From: UBA10649 sp965278965
GTDB taxonomy: Bacteria; Actinomycetota; Actinomycetes; S36-B12
Length of the DNA: 64,000 nucleotides
Direction: 5' to 3'
Assembly (NCBI GenBank): GCA_965278965.1
Contig: OZ257127.1
Span: forward strand, 2,108,001-2,172,000
Program-made: the position numbers and the translations under genes
Part shown: one piece after another, positions 1-8,022 of the stretch
How the letters are laid out: every line of letters begins with the position of its first letter
Position numbering within the stretch: position 1 is the stretch's first letter
Notes under the pieces: generated by a model
The model's database searches: none
The model's input: only the letters and a program-made list of their open reading frames with translations
Told to the model about the DNA's origin: nothing

Positions 1-100
1 GCTCGAGTCCGATGAGCTCGGCGAGCCCGCGGCGGACGATCTCGTGGTCGTCCATCAAGAACACGCGGATCGGCCGGGCGGGGTCGGGCGTGGCCGTCAT
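1..100 (-). CDS. Response regulator, N-terminal end only
   Basis: Only the first 33 codons are inside the window; the gene runs off the left edge on the minus strand. The visible part reads IRVFLMDDHEIVRRGLAELI, which is the start of a NarL/LuxR-type receiver domain with the paired acidic residues (DD) that coordinate Mg next to the phosphorylated Asp. A start 9 bases further upstream (ATG at 109) is in frame and possible. It is divergent from the 2-oxoacid dehydrogenase operon, about 100 bases away. The output domain, the phospho-acceptor Asp and any partner kinase lie outside the window. Confidence 0.75.
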   Translation of the reverse strand, partial: MTATPDPARPIRVFLMDDHEIVRRGLAELIGLE

Positions 101-198
101 GTCCCGCATTGTGCACCACCGCGCGACCTTCGTTGGCGCTCGAACGCCTGTGCGCTTGCTCCGAGCGTCGTCCGTGCCAGGATGACCGCGGAGGTGCC

Positions 199-1272
199 AT
201 GAGCGAGTCGGCCGTGCGACTGCTCTCGCCGGACGGCGAGCGCGTCGGTCACGACGAGTACGACATCGACATCAGCGATGCGGCCCTGCGCGAGGTCTAC
301 CGCGACCTCGTCCTGGTCCGCCGGCTCGACACCGAGGCGACCGCACTTCAGCGCCAGGGTGAGCTCGCGCTGTGGGCCTCGTGCCAGGGGCAGGAGGCCG
401 CTCAGGTCGGCTCGGCGCGCTGCCTGCGCCCGAACGACATGGTGTTCCCGACGTACCGCGACCATGGCGTCGCCTGGTGCCGCGGTGTCACGCCGCTGCA
501 GCTCCTGTCCCTCTTCCGCGGCGTGACCAACGGCGGCTGGGACCCGGCCGCCATCCACTGCGCCCTGTACTCGATCGTCATCGGCAGCCAGACGCTGCAT
601 GCCGCGGGCTACGCGCTCGGTGCGTCGCTGCAGGGGTCGACGGACGCGACGGTCGCCTACTTCGGTGACGGAGCCACGGACGAGGGCGACGTGAACGAGG
701 CGTTCGTCCTCGCCGCCGACTTCGCCCTTCCGCTCGTGCTCTTCTGCCAGAACAACCACTGGGCGATCTCGACGCCGCGGGAGGGCCGCCGCGGCGCCCC
801 CATCCACCGTCGCGCCGAAGGGTTCGGCTTCCCGGGGGTGCTCGTCGACGGCAACGACGTGCTCGCGGTGATGGCCGTCACCGAAGCCGCCCTCGCCCGT
901 GCCCGCCGCGGTGACGGACCGACGCTCATCGAGGCGGTCACGTACCGCATGGGCGCGCACACGACCTCGGACGACCCGACGCGGTACCGCTCGGACGACG
1001 AGGTCGCCACCTGGCGTGCGCGCGACCCGATCACGCGCCTGGCTGCCTACCTGTCGAACGAAGGAACCGCGGACGCCGACTTCCTGTCGGCCGTCGAGGC
1101 GGAGGCCGACGAGCTCGCCGTCGCGATCCGCGCGGGCGTCCGTGCTCTGACGGCGCCCCCGGCGGAGTCGATGTTCGACCACATCTACGCCGAGCCGAAC
1201 CCGCTGGTCGCCGCGCAGCGTGGCGAGCTCCTGGCGTACGAGGCCCTGTTCGCGGGGGAGGCCGCGTCATGA
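199..1272 (+). CDS. 2-oxoacid dehydrogenase E1 component, alpha subunit
   Basis: Alpha subunit of the thiamine-diphosphate E1 component of a pyruvate or branched-chain 2-oxoacid dehydrogenase; it decarboxylates the 2-oxoacid and passes the acyl group to lipoyl-E2. The 357-residue length is normal for the split alpha/beta type. The ThDP motif is visible as GDGATDEGDVNEAF at residues 156-169, followed by the second motif half CQNNHWAIS. The open frame extends upstream to 109, but the ATG at 199 has a GGAGG just before it and starts where family homology begins. It overlaps the beta-subunit start by 4 bases (ATGA). Substrate (pyruvate versus branched-chain oxoacids) cannot be decided from sequence by eye. 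Confidence 0.95.
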   Translation: MSESAVRLLSPDGERVGHDEYDIDISDAALREVYRDLVLVRRLDTEATALQRQGELALWASCQGQEAAQVGSARCLRPNDMVFPTYRDHGVAWCRGVTPLQLLSLFRGVTNGGWDPAAIHCALYSIVIGSQTLHAAGYALGASLQGSTDATVAYFGDGATDEGDVNEAFVLAADFALPLVLFCQNNHWAISTPREGRRGAPIHRRAEGFGFPGVLVDGNDVLAVMAVTEAALARARRGDGPTLIEAVTYRMGAHTTSDDPTRYRSDDEVATWRARDPITRLAAYLSNEGTADADFLSAVEAEADELAVAIRAGVRALTAPPAESMFDHIYAEPNPLVAAQRGELLAYEALFAGEAAS

Positions 1273-2246
1273 CGACCATGTCGATGGCCGCCGCCCTCAA
1301 CGCGGCGCTGCGTCGCTCGATGGAACGCGACCCGTCGGTCGTCCTCGTGGGCGAGGACATCGGCCGGCTGGGCGGGGTCTTCCGGGTGACCGACGGCCTG
1401 CAGAAGGACTTCGGCGAGGGCCGTGTCATCGACGCCCCGCTCGCGGAGAGCGCGATCGTCGGGGCCGCGATCGGCCTGGCGATGCGCGGATTCCGGCCTG
1501 TCCTGGAGATCCAGTTCGACGGCTTCGTGTACCCGGCGTTCGACCAGATCGTCTCGCAGCTGGCGAAGCTGCACCGGCGCAGCGACGGAGCCGTCCGGCT
1601 GCCCATCGTCGTGCGAATCCCCTTCGGCGGTGGGATCGGCGCGGTCGAGCACCACAGCGAGTCGCCCGAGGCCTACTTCGTCCATACGGCGGGCCTGCGC
1701 GTCCTGACACCGTCCGACGCGGCGTCCGCCTACGTGACGTTGCAGCAGGCGATCGCGTGCGACGACCCGGTCATCTACCTCGAGCCGAAGCGCCGCTACT
1801 GGGACAAGACCGAGGTCGACCCCTCGGTCGACGTCGTGCGCGCATCGAGCCCGTGGCAGTCCCGCGTCGTCCGCGCGGGCAGCGACGTGACGATCGCGTG
1901 CTACGGCCCGATGGTCCGCACGTGCCTGGAGGCAGCCGGCGCGCACGACACGGCGGCGTGCGAGGTCATCGACCTGCAGTCGCTCTCGCCCCTGGACCTG
2001 GACACCGTCGTCGCGTCCGTTCGGCGCACGGGACGGCTCGTCGTGGTGCACGAAGCTGCACGCACCGTCGGGCTGGGCGCCGAGGTCGCCGCGCGGGTGG
2101 CGGAGGAGTGCTTCTTCGACCTCGAGGCACCCGTGCAGCGCGTGACGGGGTTCGACATCCCGTACCCGCCGGCGGGGCTGGAGGAGCACCACCTGCCCGA
2201 CCTCGATCGTGTGCTCGACGCCGTCGACCGCGTGCTGGCGTTCTGA
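1269..2246 (+). CDS. 2-oxoacid dehydrogenase E1 component, beta subunit
   Basis: Beta subunit (325 residues) partnering the preceding alpha subunit in the E1 heterotetramer. The N-terminal half carries the pyrimidine-binding transketolase fold (VVLVGEDIGRLGGVF, then IDAPLAESAIVGAAIGLAMRG) and the C-terminal half the transketolase C-terminal domain (IDLQSLSPLDLDTV). The Glu of the LAESAI segment is the conserved residue that activates the ThDP aminopyrimidine ring. The ATG lies inside the alpha-subunit stop region (ATGA), implying translational coupling. Eight bases separate its stop from the E2 start. Confidence 0.95.
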   Translation: MTTMSMAAALNAALRRSMERDPSVVLVGEDIGRLGGVFRVTDGLQKDFGEGRVIDAPLAESAIVGAAIGLAMRGFRPVLEIQFDGFVYPAFDQIVSQLAKLHRRSDGAVRLPIVVRIPFGGGIGAVEHHSESPEAYFVHTAGLRVLTPSDAASAYVTLQQAIACDDPVIYLEPKRRYWDKTEVDPSVDVVRASSPWQSRVVRAGSDVTIACYGPMVRTCLEAAGAHDTAACEVIDLQSLSPLDLDTVVASVRRTGRLVVVHEAARTVGLGAEVAARVAEECFFDLEAPVQRVTGFDIPYPPAGLEEHHLPDLDRVLDAVDRVLAF

Positions 2247-2254
2247 GGTGCGCC

Positions 2255-3541
2255 GTGGCTGACGTGCGACCGTTCGCGCTGCCGGACGTGGGTGAGGGGC
2301 TCACGGAGGCCGAGGTGCTGCATTGGCACGTCGCCGTCGGGGACGTCGTCGTGGTCAACCAGTCGCTGGTGGAGATCGAGACGGCTAAGGCCTCCGTCGA
2401 GCTGCCGAGCCCGTTCGAGGGAACGGTCGCGGCGCTGCACGTCGCCGAGGGTGCGATCGTGCCCGTCGGCACCGTCATCATCTCGATCGCGGTCGACGGT
2501 CCGGCTACCACCGTCGATGCCGAACCGGGTGAGCCGACCTCGGCAGCGCAGGCGCCCGCCGCGCGCGAGGCCGTCCTCGTCGGATACGGCGTCACGTCCG
2601 GTACAGCCCGTCGGCGTCGGCGCACCGCGGCCGTTCCGGCAGCGACGCACCCGGTTCCCCGGACGCCGGCCGCTGCTGTGCCGTCGGCAGCCGCGATGAC
2701 CACGACGATCACGCGGCCACGGGCGAAGCCGTTGGTGCGCAAGCTCGCCCGCGAGCTCGGCGTCGATCTCGCTACCGTCGCGCCCACCGGGGCGAACGGT
2801 GACGTGACGCGGTCCGACGTGCTCACCGCGCAGAGCCGTTCGGGCGTGGGCGCCGCGCCGGCCGGGGAGCGCATCCCGGTGCGCGGCGTCCGTCGCGCGA
2901 TGGCGGCGGCGATGTCCGCCTCCCATTCGGCGGCTCCGCAGGCGGCGGTCTGGGTCGAGGTCGACGTCACGACTGCTCAGGAACAGATCGTCGCGCTTCG
3001 CGCTCGCCCGGATGCGGCGGACGTCCGGCTGTCCCCGCTCGTGCTGGCGGCGGGTGCGCTGGTCGACGCGGTCCGCGCGCAGCCGCTTCTGCATGGGGTG
3101 TGGGTCGACGCCGCAGACGGACCTGAGATCGTCCTGCCTGAGCGGATCGGCCTGGGCATCGCCGCGGACACCGAGCGCGGGCTCGTCGTGCCGGTCGTCC
3201 ACGATCCGTCCACCGATGACCTCGTCGACCTCGCACGCCGTATCCAGAGGGGCGTCGACCTGGCCCGGTCCGGCGCGGCCCGACCGGCGGACTTCCTCGG
3301 TGGCACTGTGACGCTCACGAACGTCGGCGTCTTCGGCATCGACGGCGGGCTGCCGATCCTCACACCCGGTCAGGCGGCGATCCTCGCGGTCGGACGGATC
3401 GCACAGCGGCCGTGGGTCGTCGCGGGTGCCGTGGTGGCGCGCCCCGTGCTCCAGCTCACGCTCACGTTCGACCACCGCGTCCTCGACGGAGCTCAGGCCT
3501 CCGCCGCGCTGTCCTCGATCGCGACGGCCCTCAGCACCTGA
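2255..3541 (+). CDS. 2-oxoacid dehydrogenase E2, dihydrolipoamide acyltransferase
   Basis: Core acyltransferase of the complex, 428 residues. Domain order: lipoyl domain (1-80) with the lipoylated Lys45 in ETAKAS; an Ala/Pro-rich linker; a peripheral-subunit-binding domain (about 150-190, KPLVRKLARELGVDL); and the catalytic domain ending in DHRVLDG with catalytic His407. The start is a GTG at 2255 preceded by GAGG; a much longer open frame upstream overlaps the beta subunit and is a shadow. There is a single lipoyl domain. No E3 (lipoamide dehydrogenase) gene is in the window, so E3 must be shared from elsewhere. The lack of an adjacent E3 fits the branched-chain or Pdh-like actinobacterial arrangements equally. 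Confidence 0.95.
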   Translation: MADVRPFALPDVGEGLTEAEVLHWHVAVGDVVVVNQSLVEIETAKASVELPSPFEGTVAALHVAEGAIVPVGTVIISIAVDGPATTVDAEPGEPTSAAQAPAAREAVLVGYGVTSGTARRRRRTAAVPAATHPVPRTPAAAVPSAAAMTTTITRPRAKPLVRKLARELGVDLATVAPTGANGDVTRSDVLTAQSRSGVGAAPAGERIPVRGVRRAMAAAMSASHSAAPQAAVWVEVDVTTAQEQIVALRARPDAADVRLSPLVLAAGALVDAVRAQPLLHGVWVDAADGPEIVLPERIGLGIAADTERGLVVPVVHDPSTDDLVDLARRIQRGVDLARSGAARPADFLGGTVTLTNVGVFGIDGGLPILTPGQAAILAVGRIAQRPWVVAGAVVARPVLQLTLTFDHRVLDGAQASAALSSIATALST

Positions 3542-3574
3542 CCCTCGCGGAGAACCCGTCGCTGGGAGCGGATG

Positions 3575-4399
3575 TCAGGGGGTGATGGCGAGCTCGGCGA
3601 GCAGCCGTTCGCCTAGCGCGATGTCGCCGTGGATCTTGACCCGGTCGCGTGCGTCGGCCGCGGTGATCCGGCCGCACGACAGCCGTGCGTAGTCCGGCCA
3701 GGACAGTTCGAGCGTGACGTGCGGCTCGCTCACCGACTCGGTGACCACGCCCCGGCCCTCGCCCGCGTTCGCCGCCCAGATCTCGCCGGCGACGCCGGGT
3801 CCGGTCACGATCACGTGGACGACCGAGCCGACGGGCGGCTCGACGGACGGCCACACCGCAAGCATCGCCTTCGAGATCTGCTGGTACGACACGACTGCCG
3901 CGTCGGACGACCAGTCGCCATCCAGCCCGAGCCCCGCGCGGATGTCCTGCTCGTGTGCCCACAGGTCGAACGTGCGCATGCGGACGAGCCGCTCCAGTGA
4001 CGTCGGCCGACCGAACGGGCTGATGACCTGGGCGTCGTCGTCGAGCGCGTCGAGCTGGGAGCGCCGCACCTGTGCGACGTCGTGAAGGCCCGCGAGCACG
4101 TCGGCCCGGGGCGTGCCGCGCGCGGCATCGACGCCGACCTCGGTGAAGCGGCCGACATCGCCCTGCACGTGCGGCAGCGAATCCCAGTCCGGCGTGTGGA
4201 CTGGTCGGTCGAGCCCGGCCAGCACGCCCTCGACGTCGGCCATGTGGGCGACGACGTCGCCGACGGACCACCCCGGGCAGGGTGTGGCCGCGGACCACTG
4301 CTGCTCGCTCAGGTCGGCGCACAGCGTCAGCGGCGTGAGCAGCACGGCCTCCCACGCGTCGACGAGCTCGGGGACGGAGGGAGATTCGGTCGGCTGCAT
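3575..4399 (-). CDS. Maleylpyruvate isomerase-family (DinB-like) mycothiol-type protein
   Basis: About 274 residues. The N-terminal DinB/MDMPI-type four-helix domain shows the family signature QWSAATPCPGWSVGDVVAHM, whose last His, with a downstream His and Glu, forms the metal site of this superfamily. The C-terminal part resembles the SCP-2-like domain of TIGR03083-type proteins. Family members include mycothiol-dependent maleylpyruvate isomerase, but most paralogs have unknown substrates, so no pathway is assigned. A GTG at 4408 is an in-frame alternative start; neither start has a strong ribosome site. It is divergent from the nitrilase-family gene and convergent with the E2 gene. Confidence 0.85.
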   Translation of the reverse strand: MQPTESPSVPELVDAWEAVLLTPLTLCADLSEQQWSAATPCPGWSVGDVVAHMADVEGVLAGLDRPVHTPDWDSLPHVQGDVGRFTEVGVDAARGTPRADVLAGLHDVAQVRRSQLDALDDDAQVISPFGRPTSLERLVRMRTFDLWAHEQDIRAGLGLDGDWSSDAAVVSYQQISKAMLAVWPSVEPPVGSVVHVIVTGPGVAGEIWAANAGEGRGVVTESVSEPHVTLELSWPDYARLSCGRITAADARDRVKIHGDIALGERLLAELAITP

Positions 4400-4440
4400 G
4401 GGAGGCACGCTAGCGGCGGTCGATCGCTAGAGTCCCGCGC

Positions 4441-5226
4441 ATGAGCGTCCGCGTCGCCTTGATCCAGCTCGACTGCTCGACGAGTGAATCCGTCGCCGAC
4501 CGTGTCACGCGCACGTTCGAGCTGGTCGAGCGGACTGCTTCGCAGGCCGACATCCTCGTCCTGCCGGAGATGTGGCATGTCGGGGCGCACGACGTCGATG
4601 CGGCGCGCGAGCACGCCCAGCCGATCGACGGACCGCTGGTGACGGGCCTCGCCGCGCTCGCCCGCGAGCACCGCATCTGGCTGCACGGCGGGTCGTTCTG
4701 CGAGGTCGACGCCGACGGCAACCACTTCAACACGAGCGTGCTGTTCGCCCCCGACGGCGAGCTCGTCGGCACGTACCGCAAGGTGCACCTGTTCGGCTTC
4801 GAGGGCGGCGAGACCGTGCTGATGAGCGGCGGCGACGAGCTCGTCGTCGTCGACACGCCGCTCGGCCCGACCGGGCTGGCGACCTGCTACGACCTGCGCT
4901 TCCCCGAGCTGTTCCGCGCGCTCACCGAAGGCGGCGCGACGGCGCTGCTGATCGCCAGCGGCTGGCCGACGTCGCGGATCGGGCACTGGGACGTACTCGC
5001 GCAGGCCCGGGCGATCGAGAACCAGGTGTGGCTGCTCGCCTGCAACGAGGTCGGCCAGCAAGGTGCCGTCGAGCTCGGCGGGCACTCCATCGCGGTCTCG
5101 CCGACGGGGGCCGTCGTTGCCCACGGCGGCAGCGATGAGCAGGTCGTGATCGTCGAGGTCGACCCGGACGAGGTCACGCGCTGGCGGGAGCAGTTCCCCG
5201 TGCTCGCCGACATCCGCATCGGCTGA
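4441..5226 (+). CDS. Carbon-nitrogen hydrolase (nitrilase superfamily)
   Basis: A 261-residue single-domain nitrilase-superfamily amidase. All three catalytic residues are visible: Glu43 in LPEMW, Lys114 in YRKVHLF, and nucleophile Cys149 in TCYDLRFPELFR. The length and the CYDLRFPE signature fit the omega-amidase/Nit2-like branch, which hydrolyses small omega-amides such as 2-oxoglutaramate, but the substrate is inferred from family only. It stands alone, divergent from the MPI-family gene, and ends just before a long palindrome that separates it from the convergent L,D-transpeptidase gene. Confidence 0.9.
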   Translation: MSVRVALIQLDCSTSESVADRVTRTFELVERTASQADILVLPEMWHVGAHDVDAAREHAQPIDGPLVTGLAALAREHRIWLHGGSFCEVDADGNHFNTSVLFAPDGELVGTYRKVHLFGFEGGETVLMSGGDELVVVDTPLGPTGLATCYDLRFPELFRALTEGGATALLIASGWPTSRIGHWDVLAQARAIENQVWLLACNEVGQQGAVELGGHSIAVSPTGAVVAHGGSDEQVVIVEVDPDEVTRWREQFPVLADIRIG

Positions 5227-5238
5227 CCTCGCCCCCAT

Positions 5239-5302
5239 CGTTGACTGTGCAGATGTGCACCGTTCCGAGGGGCTTAACAGGGGCACAGCTGCACAGTCAA
5301 CG
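5239..5302. repeat. Intergenic palindrome family A, copy 1; probable bidirectional terminator
   Basis: CGTTGACTGTGC at 5239-5250 is exactly complementary to GCACAGTCAACG at 5291-5302, and pairing continues inward with few mismatches for about ten more positions. The hairpin fills the gap between two convergent genes (stops at 5226 and 5313), so it is placed to stop transcription from both sides. There is no T-tract. The left arm is nearly identical over 23 bases to the left arm at 13624 (one difference), so this is a dispersed family and not a chance terminator. Confidence 0.85.
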
Positions 5303-5312
5303 GAGGCTGGGG

Positions 5313-6098
5313 TCACATGCGAGTGATGACAGACTCCGGGCCGATGACGATACGGGGATGCGCGGCGGGGTCGAGCCACGCGAGCACGCGGCGCATCGTC
5401 GCCTCCGGGATCGCGATGCAGCCGGCCGTCTTCGTGCCGTTGCTGACGTGGAGGAAGATGCCGCCGCCGGCCTTCGTGTCCGCCGGCTGCGACGTGCGCC
5501 GGATCCCATCGGCCCCGGTCGTCACCTTCCCGTCGGGAAGGTTGTAGTCGAGCACGGCGACGTAGTGGTACTGCAGGCCGTACTCCCACAGGCGCTCGAC
5601 ATAGCCCCCGTACGAGCGCCACGAGACGTCGGCGGTCTGGAACAGGTTGTACGTCGACGGACGACGCGGGTTGTAGGTCCACGCGTCGTCCCGGTCGAAG
5701 CGCCGGTACGGCAGGGCCGTCCCCGGGTCAGCCAGCCGACCGAAGGCGCTCGGTATCGCGAACGTCCCGGCCGGGGTCTTGCCGGTCCCCTGCCGGCGCT
5801 GCGCTGCCAGGGCCAGCCCGCTCCAGCCCAGCCGCGCAGGCGTGGCGTCGACGACCTGCCGCCAGCCCTTCCCATCGCGCTCGTAGGCCCGCAGTGTCGC
5901 CGTGGTCGACGACCACGACGGTGCGGTGACGACGATGACCTGGTCGGCGCCGTCGACGTGCGCCAGACGCGACGGGTGGTACGGCGGGGTCGCCGCGCCC
6001 GCGGGTCCGGCTCCGACGCCGAGCGAGGCGACCAGCGCGACCGCGACGCCGACGATGGCGATGCGCGCGCGGACGAACGAACGTGGGCCGGTGGTCAT
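5313..6098 (-). CDS. Exported L,D-transpeptidase-like (YkuD-related) protein
   Basis: 261 residues with an N-terminal signal peptide or anchor (hydrophobic stretch about residues 10-30 ending GAGPAGA). The catalytic-domain signature is HVSNGTKTAGCIAIPEA near the C-terminus: His, then the nucleophilic Cys in a GCI motif, as in YkuD L,D-transpeptidases that cross-link peptidoglycan or attach proteins to it. An upstream GKTPAGTF segment matches the conserved P-x-G-F region of the fold. It is related to the subgroup whose members are often annotated only as YkuD-like. The ATG at 6098 was chosen because the signal peptide starts there; the longer open frame upstream overlaps the permease gene on the other strand. 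Confidence 0.85.
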   Translation of the reverse strand: MTTGPRSFVRARIAIVGVAVALVASLGVGAGPAGAATPPYHPSRLAHVDGADQVIVVTAPSWSSTTATLRAYERDGKGWRQVVDATPARLGWSGLALAAQRRQGTGKTPAGTFAIPSAFGRLADPGTALPYRRFDRDDAWTYNPRRPSTYNLFQTADVSWRSYGGYVERLWEYGLQYHYVAVLDYNLPDGKVTTGADGIRRTSQPADTKAGGGIFLHVSNGTKTAGCIAIPEATMRRVLAWLDPAAHPRIVIGPESVITRM

Positions 6099-6222
6099 CG
6101 ATCCACGGTACGTGACGTCGCCGTGCGCGCCGACCACCTCCCGCGGCGGACGCGCCGACCCGCGGTGACGCGCACTGAGCCGCCCCGCCGCGGCTAGCCT
6201 GACGCGCGGGGGAGGTGGTGGC

Positions 6223-7077
6223 GTGGATGCACGGGCTCGCCGGGACCGTCGGCTCGCCGTCCTCATCGTCCTGCCGCTCGGCGCCTTCATCGCCGTCTTC
6301 CTACTCGTTCCGACAGTCGTGGTCCTCCAGCGCGCGCTGTCGCTCGACGGCGGGCTGGGCGCCGACGCGCTGCGCCGGGCCATCACCGACGCGCAGCGGA
6401 CGTGGTTCCTCGACGCCGTGGCCGTGTGCGCCGTCAGTGCGCTGCTCGGCGGCCTCCTCGGTGTCCTGATGGCCCTTGCCGTCGCGAGCCGTACCCGCCC
6501 GCGATGGCTGCGCTCCGCGCTGACCACGTGGGCGACGAATGGCTCGGGCGTCGGCGGCGTCCCGTTGGCGTTCGCCTTCGTCGCCACGATCGGGGTGCAG
6601 GGCGTACTCACCCGCCTGCTGACCGAGGCGGGCCTCGACCTCGACCCCGGGGACGCGACACCCGGCGGCTTCTGGCCCCTGGTCGCGGTCTACCTGTACT
6701 TCCAGGTCCCGCTCATGCTCCTGGTGATGCTGCCCGCGGCGGCGAGCATGCCGCGTGCCTGGCGGGACGCGGCGCGGGTGCTCGGCAGCTCGCCGGCCCG
6801 GTACTGGCGCAGCGTCGGCGTGCCGGTCCTGGCACCGGCCGCCCTCGGCGGGGCGGTCCTCCTGTTCGTCACGGCGTTCACGGCCCATGCCACCGCACGC
6901 GTACTCGACACCGAGCACCGCCTGCTGCCGGATCGGATCCGCCTGCTCGTCCACGGCGACACCGCCCAGGACGACGTGGGCATGACGACGGTCGCGTGGG
7001 TCATCGCCCTGCTGCTGTGCAGCCTGCTGCTCTCGACCGTGCTGCAGCGGCGGACGCTGCGATGGACCTCGCAGTGA
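6223..7077 (+). CDS. ABC importer permease, pair 1 subunit A
   Basis: 284-residue binding-protein-dependent transport permease of the PotB/ThiP/FbpB type with about six membrane segments. The cytoplasmic coupling loop that docks on the ATPase reads DAARVLGSSPARYWRSVGVP (the EAA loop). It begins at a GTG preceded by GGGGGAGG. The last 16 bases overlap the start of the next permease. It is a clear paralog of the permease at 9331: both contain GGVPLAFAF, VYLYFQ, SPARYWR and VLQRRT at equivalent places. It is the first gene of the transport operon that runs to 13629. Confidence 0.93.
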   Translation: MDARARRDRRLAVLIVLPLGAFIAVFLLVPTVVVLQRALSLDGGLGADALRRAITDAQRTWFLDAVAVCAVSALLGGLLGVLMALAVASRTRPRWLRSALTTWATNGSGVGGVPLAFAFVATIGVQGVLTRLLTEAGLDLDPGDATPGGFWPLVAVYLYFQVPLMLLVMLPAAASMPRAWRDAARVLGSSPARYWRSVGVPVLAPAALGGAVLLFVTAFTAHATARVLDTEHRLLPDRIRLLVHGDTAQDDVGMTTVAWVIALLLCSLLLSTVLQRRTLRWTSQ

Positions 7078-7925
7078 CCACCCGACCTCGCCCCCACGGG
7101 CCGGCGGCCCTGGTACCACAGGCATTCCTTGCGGTCGCCGCGATCTGCTTCGTGGTGCCGCTGCTCGCAGTCCTGCGGGTCGCCCTCCAGGACGACCCGG
7201 CCCAGCGCCTGTCCCGCGGCGACCTGCTGCAGGGGTGGTCGGCCGACGGGCTCCGCGCCGCGGTGACAGACCCGGACGTGCTGACGGCGGCGCGGACCAG
7301 CCTGCTCCTGGTCGTGGCGGCGATCGCCATCAACCTCGCCCTCCTCGCGCCCGTCGCGGTGATCACCGCCGTACGGGCGCCTCGGCTGCGCCCCGTCGTC
7401 ACGACGCTCACGCTGCTGCCGTGGATCGCCCCGCCGGTCGCCCTCGTCGTGGGAGTCGTCGCCACGACCGAGTCCTCGGCACCGTGGTACCCGACGAGCG
7501 CGTTCAGCCTCGTGCCCTTCTACGCGCTCTGGTCGATGCCGTTCACGTACCGCGTCCTGGATGCGGGGTTGCGGCAGCTCGACGCGCGCACGCTGTTCGA
7601 GGCGGGCCGCGCGCTCGGTGCGACGCCGGCGGTCATCGTCCTGCGCGTGCTCCTGCCCGGGATGCGCGCCTCGCTCGTCGCAGCCGCGGGGCTGACCGCG
7701 GCGACGGTGCTCGGGGAGTACGCGTTCGCGGCGATGCTCGCTCAGCCGACGCTGTCGGCGGTGCTCGTGGACGGCCGGGCCGCCGACCCGCGCGGAGCGA
7801 TGCTGCTCGTGCTGCTCGTCGTGCTGCTCGCGGTTCTATCTCTCGCGACGCTGGTCCTCGGCGGCGGCCCGCGCCGTCGACAGGTCCCGTCGGGAGCAGG
7901 CGCTACCGAGCGCCCGCGACGTTAG
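7062..7925 (+). CDS. ABC importer permease, pair 1 subunit B
   Basis: 287-residue PotC-type permease, partner of the preceding subunit. The EAA loop is visible as EAGRALGATPAVIVLRVLLP, and there are about six hydrophobic segments. The start ATG lies 16 bases inside the upstream gene. It is a paralog of the permease at 10176 (shared LLPWIxPP, LVPFYALWxMPFTYRxLDAGL, MRAxLVAAAGLTAA). After its stop there is a gap of about 100 bases before the binding-protein gene. Confidence 0.93.
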   Translation: MDLAVTTRPRPHGPAALVPQAFLAVAAICFVVPLLAVLRVALQDDPAQRLSRGDLLQGWSADGLRAAVTDPDVLTAARTSLLLVVAAIAINLALLAPVAVITAVRAPRLRPVVTTLTLLPWIAPPVALVVGVVATTESSAPWYPTSAFSLVPFYALWSMPFTYRVLDAGLRQLDARTLFEAGRALGATPAVIVLRVLLPGMRASLVAAAGLTAATVLGEYAFAAMLAQPTLSAVLVDGRAADPRGAMLLVLLVVLLAVLSLATLVLGGGPRRRQVPSGAGATERPRR

Positions 7926-8022
7926 GCGACTGTTCGCCTCCACGTCGCCTCGCCGTCCTCGAGCTGGTCTGCGCCGTCGTTAGCGTCGCAAGCGACCGAG
8001 AGATCCCTTGAGAGGACCCAAC

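Noticed and set aside
97..1182. Long minus-strand open frame of 361 codons opposite the E1 alpha gene
   Set aside because: It mirrors the coding frame of a clear E1 alpha protein, is Arg-rich without any domain, and is a typical high-GC shadow.
1220..3541. A 773-residue E2 with an N-terminal extension
   Set aside because: The first 345 codons overlap the E1 beta gene in another frame and have no domain; the lipoyl domain begins at the GTG at 2255.
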